Assembly: GCA_025059745.1 (NCBI GenBank)
Contig: JANXDH010000004.1
Span: 597,646-661,645, forward strand
Source of the DNA: Aigarchaeota archaeon
Lineage (GTDB): Archaea; Thermoproteota; Nitrososphaeria_A; Caldarchaeales; Calditenuaceae
Direction: 5' to 3'
Length of the DNA stretch: 64,000 nt
In this document: in pieces, positions 57,350 through 64,000 of the stretch
Layout of the letters: each line of letters starts with the position of its first letter
Position numbering within the stretch: the stretch's first letter is position 1
Position numbers and translations under genes: made by a program
The notes under the pieces: model-generated
Told to the model about the DNA's origin: nothing
Databases searched by the model: none
The model's input: only the letters and a program-made list of their open reading frames with translations

Positions 57350-58204
57350 TCAGAAGAGCCTGAAGTTATAAGACACGAAAGTCAGGAGACTTAATGCGAA
57401 CAACAGAATCCAAACCCTCGGTCTACCGGTCAACACCTTCAGACCATCTAGGGGTCCGAAGGGGACCAAGTTAAAGAGCGCGAGCAGCGCGTTCAGGTAA
57501 CCGAGCATCCTCACACCAGTCAAACTCAGGGAACCGCCTCCGGATACACCGATCAGTATCAGGTAAAGTGCTATGACCCCTGATATTATCAGGTTCGTCA
57601 CGGGGCCCGCCGCGGCTATCTTCGCGAGGACCCTGTGATGAGAGGATCCGGCCACCATGACCGCACCAGGAGCCAGGAACTTGATTGGAAGGAGGGCCGT
57701 TAAGGCCGTTATCAGGACACCGAACAGGCTCAGCCTGAAGTGGGCGGTATGCCCGTAGTTAATGGCCACGTACTTGTGAGCTAGCTCGTGCACCAAGAAC
57801 GAGGCCGCGAAGGCCACGCCGAACGCGGTCAAGAAGAACAGGTCCGAAGACGCGCCAGGTGAACCGATCAGAGAGATCCCTGCTACCGTTATCAGGCCAC
57901 ACCCTATCAATAAGTGAATCACCTCCGTTCGATCGAAGTGAAAGGTCCTGAACCTCACGCTGCTCACTTGGAGGCTCATGGCTCTCCCCTGTGACCTAGG
58001 ATATTCCTTGTGGAGCCTCGGGCCCTCTTGGACGGTCACCCTCATGATCCTTATACCGTCGCAGTTGTGGTTCTCCGGCAGCCTGTGCTCGGAACAGTGA
58101 TATCTCCTACAGTAGCTGCAGTAGTAGGGCAATGGCTCGTCCTTCTCACAAAAGCTGCACTTCATCCTGGGCGCACGTACTCTATCACTCAAATACCGGA
58201 ACAC
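57350..58204 (-). CDS. AN1-type zinc finger fused to M50/site-2-protease-like membrane metalloprotease
   Basis: CSFCEKDEPLPYYCSYCRRYHCSEHRLPENHNC (AN1); LVHELAHKYVAINYG (HExxH); LFNLVPFGPLDGLKVL (second S2P motif). Confidence 0.88.
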   Translation of the reverse strand: MFRYLSDRVRAPRMKCSFCEKDEPLPYYCSYCRRYHCSEHRLPENHNCDGIRIMRVTVQEGPRLHKEYPRSQGRAMSLQVSSVRFRTFHFDRTEVIHLLIGCGLITVAGISLIGSPGASSDLFFLTAFGVAFAASFLVHELAHKYVAINYGHTAHFRLSLFGVLITALTALLPIKFLAPGAVMVAGSSHHRVLAKIAAAGPVTNLIISGVIALYLILIGVSGGGSLSLTGVRMLGYLNALLALFNLVPFGPLDGLKVLTGRPRVWILLFALSLLTFVSYNFRLF

Positions 58205-58302
58205 TGATATATATCACCTTTCATCACGAACGTAAAGACTTTTGGAATTAGTAAGACTTAAGAATCAGGTTACAGGGCTATATACCCGGTAGAAGAAATA
58301 GG

Positions 58303-59457
58303 TTGCCGGATCAGGTAATCACCTTTATAGCCACTGGCCCGGCTACGGGCGCGGGTGACCAAGTAGCGCTACTGTTGCAACTGTTGTGGATACTCTTCTT
58401 CCTGGCGTTCTTCTTCCTTTACCCGTCGTTCGGTCAGAGGATGCAGCTCTCCTTCGTTCTCCGGGACATAGAGAAGAAGCTCATGAGGCTGAAACAGATG
58501 AGGGACGAGGTGAGGGATAGGACACTGGACGCGATAAAGAGACATAGCGAATCAAATGACCCCTCCAAAGAACTAGACGAGCTGCTAGAGTACTTCTACA
58601 TATCGCCCGAGTCAATGGATCCCTACGGCATCGTCTACAAGCTCGAGCACATACTGGACATAGGCGATAATCGATTCGAGGAGAGCGTCGCAAAGATCGC
58701 CTCGAAGGCCGACGTCCACAAGGTCAAGTCACTGAGCAATCTGGTCGAGGTAGCACGTGGACTGAACTTCTTCTTCCGCGTCGTAAGACACTACTACCTC
58801 CTCTCTAGGAAGACATCAAACTACCTCATAGCCCTGCAGATACAGAACGCGCTCCCAAATATATTAGAGATAGCGGAGGCATACAGACAGGCTTCATTTG
58901 CGTTCATGTATGGTCAACCGATCGGTGATGGTATAGGCGTACTGGTGGCGGCCCGATTCATGAGGCAGAACGGAGTCCTGGAGACAAAGGAAGTGGCTAA
59001 GGACACAATTGTTGGTGTGACCGAGATGGAGGGGAGGCGCGTCTACGTCGTCAGGGCTATGGGTCCTGGCGGAACGGTCGGCAAGCCGGGCGAGGCCGTG
59101 AAGAACGTCGTCGAGATGCTCAACGGTAAGGTCGACCTGATAATAACGGTGGACGCCGCGCTGAAACTCGAGGGCGAGGACACGGGCAAGGTGGCCGAGG
59201 GCGTTGGTGTAGCTATAGGTGGGCCGGGTGTGGACAAGTTCAAGATCGAGACGCTCGCGAGAGAAAACAAAGTGCCGCTCTATGCGATCGTGATATACCA
59301 GTCGATAGCCGAGGCTATAACGCCGATGAGGTCCACGATAGCGAAGTCTGCCTCGGATGTCTTGGAGCGTGTAAAGGCGATAATTAAGGAGAAGGTGCCT
59401 GAGAACGGTACGGCGATACTGGCAGGAATAGGTAACACCATAGGCATAGGCAGCTGA
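58303..59457 (+). CDS. DUF1512 family archaeal protein
   Basis: N-terminal TM, GQRMQLSFVLRDIEKKLMRL..., DLIITVDAALKLEGEDTGKVAEGVGVAIGGPGVDKFKIE; recognised as the archaeal DUF1512 pattern. Confidence 0.72.
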   Translation: MPDQVITFIATGPATGAGDQVALLLQLLWILFFLAFFFLYPSFGQRMQLSFVLRDIEKKLMRLKQMRDEVRDRTLDAIKRHSESNDPSKELDELLEYFYISPESMDPYGIVYKLEHILDIGDNRFEESVAKIASKADVHKVKSLSNLVEVARGLNFFFRVVRHYYLLSRKTSNYLIALQIQNALPNILEIAEAYRQASFAFMYGQPIGDGIGVLVAARFMRQNGVLETKEVAKDTIVGVTEMEGRRVYVVRAMGPGGTVGKPGEAVKNVVEMLNGKVDLIITVDAALKLEGEDTGKVAEGVGVAIGGPGVDKFKIETLARENKVPLYAIVIYQSIAEAITPMRSTIAKSASDVLERVKAIIKEKVPENGTAILAGIGNTIGIGS

Positions 59458-59465
59458 AGTAGGTG

Positions 59466-59804
59466 CTAGGGCGCCAGCCTCCTATAGAAGCAGCTCCTGT
59501 GACCGGTGTGGCACGCGGGCCCCCTCGGTTTGACTCGGTAGAGGATCGAGTCCGCATCACAATCGACGAGGACCTCAACCACCTCCTGTATGTTCCCCGA
59601 TTCCTCGCCCTTCATCCAAAGCCTCCCCCGCGAGCGGCTCCAGAAGAAAGCCTTGCCCATGGAGAGCGTCTTTTGAAGTGCCTCCCGGTTCGCATAGGCT
59701 ACCATCAACACCTCACCGGTCTCCGCGTCCTGCACTACCACGGTCACCAACTCTCGGTCATCGTAGACCACCCCATCGATACCTACAGATCCCTCGCCGC
59801 TCAC
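59466..59804 (-). CDS. hisI: Phosphoribosyl-AMP cyclohydrolase
   Basis: [69 protein letters not shown]. Confidence 0.95.
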   Translation of the reverse strand: MSGEGSVGIDGVVYDDRELVTVVVQDAETGEVLMVAYANREALQKTLSMGKAFFWSRSRGRLWMKGEESGNIQEVVEVLVDCDADSILYRVKPRGPACHTGHRSCFYRRLAP

Positions 59805-60571
59805 AACCTCACCCCTATACCCCTCTCTTTGAGGTAGTACTTCACGTCCCTAACGCTGTATTTACCGTAGTGGAAGATGGAGGCGGCCAGCACGGCGTCC
59901 GCACCGCCTATTGTTATCGCCTCGTACATGTGCTTTAACTCCCCGACGCCGCCGCTCGCGATAACGGGGACGTTGACCTCAGAGGAGACTCTCCTCAAGA
60001 GCTCGAGGTCGTAACCGAGCCCTGTACCGTCCATGTCTATTGAGGTCAGGAGGATCTCGCCCGCACCTAAAGCCTCCCCCCTCTTAGCCCATTGGACTGC
60101 ATCCAACCCGGTGTGTTTTGTACCGCTATGGCTGTAGACTGAGTGGATGACGCGCCCACTCCTGATCTCCCTCTTCGCGTCTATAGCCAGGACGACGCAT
60201 TGGTCGCCGAAGTTCTTGGAGATCTCGGTGATCAACTGTGGGTTCTGTATCGCTGCGGTATTGAGGGATACCTTGTCAGCACCGTTCAAGAGGACCGACC
60301 AAGCCTCGTCCTTTGTCCTGATCCCCCCGCCCACCGTGAAGGGGATGTCTAGAACCTCCGCGACCCTCCTCACGACCTCTATGATCGTACTCCGACCCTC
60401 GGTGGACGCCGTTATATCGAGCAACACTATCTCGTCCGCACAGTCCTCTGAGTAACGGACCGCCAATTCCACCGGGTCACCCGCGTCCCTCAGGTTCCTG
60501 AAGGACGTACCCTTCACTACCCTCCCCGCGTCTACGTCCAGACACGGAATGACCCTCTTACACAGCGGCAT
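59801..60571 (-). CDS. hisF: Imidazole glycerol phosphate synthase cyclase subunit
   Basis: [68 protein letters not shown]. Confidence 0.96.
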   Translation of the reverse strand: MPLCKRVIPCLDVDAGRVVKGTSFRNLRDAGDPVELAVRYSEDCADEIVLLDITASTEGRSTIIEVVRRVAEVLDIPFTVGGGIRTKDEAWSVLLNGADKVSLNTAAIQNPQLITEISKNFGDQCVVLAIDAKREIRSGRVIHSVYSHSGTKHTGLDAVQWAKRGEALGAGEILLTSIDMDGTGLGYDLELLRRVSSEVNVPVIASGGVGELKHMYEAITIGGADAVLAASIFHYGKYSVRDVKYYLKERGIGVRL

Positions 60572-61316
60572 CTCTCTTACCCGCCTCTATGAACTCAGAC
60601 GGCAGATATATCCCCTCGTATAACGCCCTGCCTATGATGGTGCCCTTGACCCCCAACCTCCTCAGTTCGATCACGTGCTTGGGAGTTGTGATACCTCCTG
60701 AGACGTAGGTGATGCTCTTGTACTCTGGTGGTAGTGAGGAGAAGCAGAGGACGTCGGGGCCGGAGAGCGTCCCGTCCCTGTCCGTATTGGTGGTCAGGAC
60801 GTTCCTCAGTCCCATGTTCAAGACCAGCTCATATCCCTCTCTCAGAGAGATATCGGTCTTGTCCCGCCAACCCTTATAGACTATGTTCCGACCGCGGTAG
60901 TCCAGTGCTGCCACGAACCTCTCGGGGCCGAAGTCTCGTATGAGCGAAGAGACTGAACCCGGATCGGTGAAGATGATGGTGCCTAAAACGACCCTGTCTA
61001 CATCCACCCTCAATAGCCTCGAGATCCTCTCCCTGTCTCTAAGGCCGCCGCCCACTTGGACCTGCACTCTCTCAACGCCCCTTACGAGATCCCTTATGAG
61101 CTCTAAGTTGTCACCCCTCACCTCCAACGCCGCATCTAGATCCACTACGTGGACACCGTCAAACCTCATCGACTCGAAACTTTGTAGTACGCGATGTGGA
61201 TTGCTATTATAGACTATGACGTTCGAGGGATCACCTCTCACCAACCTGACTACCTTGCCGTCCATGATGTCGATCGATGCCCAAACCTCCATTCTGTTCA
61301 CTCCCCTACTAACCAC
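60558..61316 (-). CDS. hisA: HisA (phosphoribosylformimino-AICAR-P isomerase)
   Basis: [56 protein letters not shown]. Confidence 0.94.
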   Translation of the reverse strand: MVSRGVNRMEVWASIDIMDGKVVRLVRGDPSNVIVYNSNPHRVLQSFESMRFDGVHVVDLDAALEVRGDNLELIRDLVRGVERVQVQVGGGLRDRERISRLLRVDVDRVVLGTIIFTDPGSVSSLIRDFGPERFVAALDYRGRNIVYKGWRDKTDISLREGYELVLNMGLRNVLTTNTDRDGTLSGPDVLCFSSLPPEYKSITYVSGGITTPKHVIELRRLGVKGTIIGRALYEGIYLPSEFIEAGKRDAAV

Positions 61317-61374
61317 CTCAATAACCTATCCCAGAACCTACGAGGGTCTCAGGGGCGACATAGGGGTAACTCCC

Positions 61375-61983
61375 TCACCTCCTGACGCACTTGTAGATGA
61401 AGTTCCTCAGGAGCTTCCGCCCCGTCTCTCCGGACTTCTCGGGGTGAAATTGAGTCCCGTAGAGACCCTTGAATCCCAGTACGGAGGGGAACCTAATGAA
61501 GTACTCGGTCTCGCACAACACCACCTCCCTATCGTCGGGAGAGGGGTAATAAGAGTGGACGAAGTATGCCCACTCCTGGTCCCCCAGACCGTCAAGGAAC
61601 TCAGACCACCTGACTAAGCTCAATGAGTTCCAGCCCATATGCGGCAGCTTTCCGGGCACCCTGAGCCTCACCACCCTCCCCTTCACCACCCCCAAACCTT
61701 CGCCCTCCCCCTCCTCGCTACTCTCTAACATGAGCTGCATGCCGAGGCATATGCCCAGCACCGGTACCCCCGCGTTTATCGCCTCTATGATCGCGCCTCT
61801 CAGGCCGCGCTCGCTCAGCGCCTTACTCCCGGCCTCGAAGTTACCGACCCCCGGCAGCACTATCGCGTCGTAACTCTTGGGGTCTAGCTTAGCCACCACC
61901 TCTACCTCCACTCCAAGCCTCTTCAGAGCTGAGGTGACGCTGAAGATGTTCCCGACGCCGTAGTTCACGACCGCGACTCGCAT
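61375..61983 (-). CDS. hisH: Imidazole glycerol phosphate synthase glutamine amidotransferase subunit
   Basis: VNYGVGNIFSVTSALKRLG, LPGVGNFEAG, PVLGICLGMQLMLESSEEG, GTQFHPEKSGETGRKLLRNF. Confidence 0.96.
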   Translation of the reverse strand: MRVAVVNYGVGNIFSVTSALKRLGVEVEVVAKLDPKSYDAIVLPGVGNFEAGSKALSERGLRGAIIEAINAGVPVLGICLGMQLMLESSEEGEGEGLGVVKGRVVRLRVPGKLPHMGWNSLSLVRWSEFLDGLGDQEWAYFVHSYYPSPDDREVVLCETEYFIRFPSVLGFKGLYGTQFHPEKSGETGRKLLRNFIYKCVRR

Positions 61984-62558
61984 CAGACGGTCCCCTTGCT
62001 ACTGGGTGGGGCAGTCCTATTTGGTACGACGGTAGAAGCGTCCCTAAGAGCCAGAGCGAAGGCCTTAGTCGCGGCCTCCACCTTATGGTGCTCGTTCCGC
62101 CCGTACCTCACGTTCATGTGAAGCGTGCAGGGGACGTTCATCGCGAAACTCTCATAGAAGTGCACTATGTCCTCGGCGGCCATGTCCTCAATCACCTGAG
62201 AGTCGACCTTCAGGTCAACCCAAGCGAACGGTCTGGTAACGAGATCAACCGCGACGTCTGCCAACGCCTCATCCATCGGAACTAGGGAGAACCCGAACCT
62301 CCTTATACCGCGCCTCTCACCGAGCGCCTGACCGAAAGCTCTGCCCAAGCATATCGATAGGTCCTCAACGCCGTGATGTCTCAGGTCCCAAGTTGAGCTT
62401 AGCTCGATGTAAAAAGATCCGTGAAACGCTATCAAACCCAAGAGGTGATCGAAGAACTTGATGCCCGAAGTGCCCTTGAGGACCCCGTCTCCCTCTATAA
62501 CCACCCTCACCGTCACAGATGACTCATGGGTCCTCCGCTCAACCCTCCCCTCCCTCAC
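61983..62558 (-). CDS. hisB: Imidazoleglycerol-phosphate dehydratase (monofunctional)
   Basis: GIKFFDHLLGLIAFHGSF, DLRHHGVEDLSICLGRAFGQAL, NEHHKVEAATKAFALALRDA. Confidence 0.95.
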   Translation of the reverse strand: MREGRVERRTHESSVTVRVVIEGDGVLKGTSGIKFFDHLLGLIAFHGSFYIELSSTWDLRHHGVEDLSICLGRAFGQALGERRGIRRFGFSLVPMDEALADVAVDLVTRPFAWVDLKVDSQVIEDMAAEDIVHFYESFAMNVPCTLHMNVRYGRNEHHKVEAATKAFALALRDASTVVPNRTAPPSSKGTV

Positions 62559-63748
62559 GACACAACCACCTCCTTCAGGACCTTTGGGAGATCATTTAAC
62601 GATTTAGCGATTACGTCAGCTCCCTGGGAGATGAACCTCTCTTCCTCCTCCTTCGGGTCCTGGGAGAGTCCGGTCACGGCGATGAATATGGGGCGCAGGC
62701 CGTAGTTCTCTGCGCTCCTCGCCATAAGGAGGTCTTCCGTCGAGTTGCCCACGTAGATCACATCGTCGACCGCTTCAAAGGCCAACGCGGACTTGATCAA
62801 CCCATACGGACTGGGCTTCCCGGCCACCTCGGGCGTCCCCCTCATGAACTCATCGAGCAAGAAGACACATGCCTTGGGGTTGAAGTACTCCCAGAGTTTG
62901 CCAAGCACCTCTATCGTCGTTACGCTATCCCTACCGGTCACCATGCCGAGTTTCCTGCCTATCAACTCCGAGACCCCTTTCAAGACAGCCTCACTCACCG
63001 TCACGGATTCGTTCCTGAATAGCCCGCGAGGGTAACTGAAGTGGGGCCGACGACCGAAGAGCCTCATCACCACCTCATCGCCGTAGTACATGTCGTATAG
63101 GACGGTCTTAACTATGCTCTCTCCGTAGTCACCGTCGTACTTGAGCAGTTCCCTGAAGAGCAGGACTTCCTCCTCCACACCATTCTTTAGTGAGTAGTCG
63201 AATATCATCGACTCTATCGCTTTGACGTCGAAGTAGCGTCCGCTCTTGCTGAGGAACGTCAGCAGGTCGCGGAGCAGGCCGTCCGTGGTGGTGACGATAG
63301 GTTGAGGCCCCTCCTGATCGACGCGACTGGACAATCCCTCGATCAACGTGCTCAAGTCCTTAGATTGGACATCTCCCTCGACCTCCCTCATGGCTCTCCC
63401 CCACCTCCTGAGCACGTCCGTCGGGAAGGCGAGGAACGTCATCAGCGATAGGACGTATAGAGAATCTGTATCGCTGTTGAACCCACCGGTCCTCCTCAGC
63501 ATCGAGATCTCGGATCGTGTGACCTCTACGGGAAGGGTCTTTATCTTGAAGAGTACCTCAAAGATGAACGAGAGCCCCTCTATTATCGCCCTGTCGTATG
63601 ACTCTCTAGAGTCGATCAGAACGCCGTCGCAGTCCAAGATCACGCCACCGATCTTCACTGGTCCCCTGATGAGGTCCGAGGCCACCAGCACGCCGTCATC
63701 GATCTCCACGTACTTCCTCATCCCGCATACCCCTCGAGACTGAGACAT
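62555..63748 (-). CDS. HAD-superfamily hydrolase with a large cap insertion, in the his operon (candidate histidinol-phosphatase)
   Basis: GVILDCDGVLIDSRESYDRAI (HAD motif I), GMVTGRDSVTTIEVL, GKPSPYGLIKSAL, VIYVGNSTEDLLMARSAE; 4-bp overlap with hisB. Confidence 0.8.
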   Translation of the reverse strand: MSQSRGVCGMRKYVEIDDGVLVASDLIRGPVKIGGVILDCDGVLIDSRESYDRAIIEGLSFIFEVLFKIKTLPVEVTRSEISMLRRTGGFNSDTDSLYVLSLMTFLAFPTDVLRRWGRAMREVEGDVQSKDLSTLIEGLSSRVDQEGPQPIVTTTDGLLRDLLTFLSKSGRYFDVKAIESMIFDYSLKNGVEEEVLLFRELLKYDGDYGESIVKTVLYDMYYGDEVVMRLFGRRPHFSYPRGLFRNESVTVSEAVLKGVSELIGRKLGMVTGRDSVTTIEVLGKLWEYFNPKACVFLLDEFMRGTPEVAGKPSPYGLIKSALAFEAVDDVIYVGNSTEDLLMARSAENYGLRPIFIAVTGLSQDPKEEEERFISQGADVIAKSLNDLPKVLKEVVVS

Positions 63749-63765
63749 TGAACGCAGTCTTCACC

Positions 63766-64000
63766 TCACTCACCGTCCAAGCTGGGCATGTCCTCGAGCG
63801 ATAGGAGCAGTTGAGGCTCGTGTATTACCAGGCCCTGTGCGAGCCTCCTGAGCCTCGGCATCAGGTTGAACAGTTGCGACTTATCGAGGACCGTGTTCAC
63901 TGCGTACCAGCCCTCTCTCGCGAGCTTGTTGACCGTGGGTGACTTCAACGAGGGCAGTATCGATAGCAGCTCCCCAAGGTTGTCCTGATGTACGTTCAGA
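63766..64000 (-). CDS. hisG: ATP phosphoribosyltransferase, C-terminal part (truncated by window edge)
   Basis: Frame open to the window end: LNVHQDNLGELLSILPSLKSPTVNKLAREGWYAVNTVLDKSQLFNLMPRLRRLAQGLVIHEPQLLL, the HisG regulatory C-domain; located in the his operon. Confidence 0.85.
   Translation of the reverse strand, partial: LNVHQDNLGELLSILPSLKSPTVNKLAREGWYAVNTVLDKSQLFNLMPRLRRLAQGLVIHEPQLLLSLEDMPSLDGE

Noticed and set aside
1-64000. CRISPR arrays, rRNA genes, insertion sequences with transposases
   Set aside because: No regularly spaced repeats, rRNA-like conserved segments or transposase motifs were recognised on either strand.

Overview
This 64 kb window is chromosomal DNA from an archaeon. 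The archaeal/eukaryotic-type ribosomal proteins (S4e, S17e, S26e), RNase P Rpp29 subunit and AN1 zinc finger support that, and S26e suggests a TACK-like lineage. Most of the window is dense housekeeping and metabolic genes: chorismate synthase, a chorismate mutase-aminotransferase fusion, cysteine synthase, two MFS transporters, AMP-forming acetyl-CoA synthetase, a nickel-pincer (lar) cluster, split ADP-forming acyl-CoA synthetase, UbiD decarboxylase, a P1B-ATPase, SpeD, Dcd, MoaC, ProRS, HtpX, succinate dehydrogenase B/C/D, IDI-2, a block of ribosomal proteins and a his operon. One tRNA-Arg(CCT) is present. The only mobile or accessory-looking tract is about 8.39-10.58 kb: a 22-bp perfect palindrome, a tyrosine-recombinase pseudogene and a decayed PLD-SNF2 helicase pseudogene. 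The two most interesting candidates are (i) a CysRS-like protein that lacks two of the four canonical zinc/cysteine-recognition ligands and the C-terminal domain and sits next to a GNAT acetyltransferase, and (ii) a LarA homologue without the lysine that covalently anchors the nickel-pincer cofactor, next to intact larC/larB/larE and near UbiD, DUF169, cyclase and acyl-CoA synthetase genes. No CRISPR array or rRNA was found. All calls come from reading the sequence and supplied translations; no database search was run.
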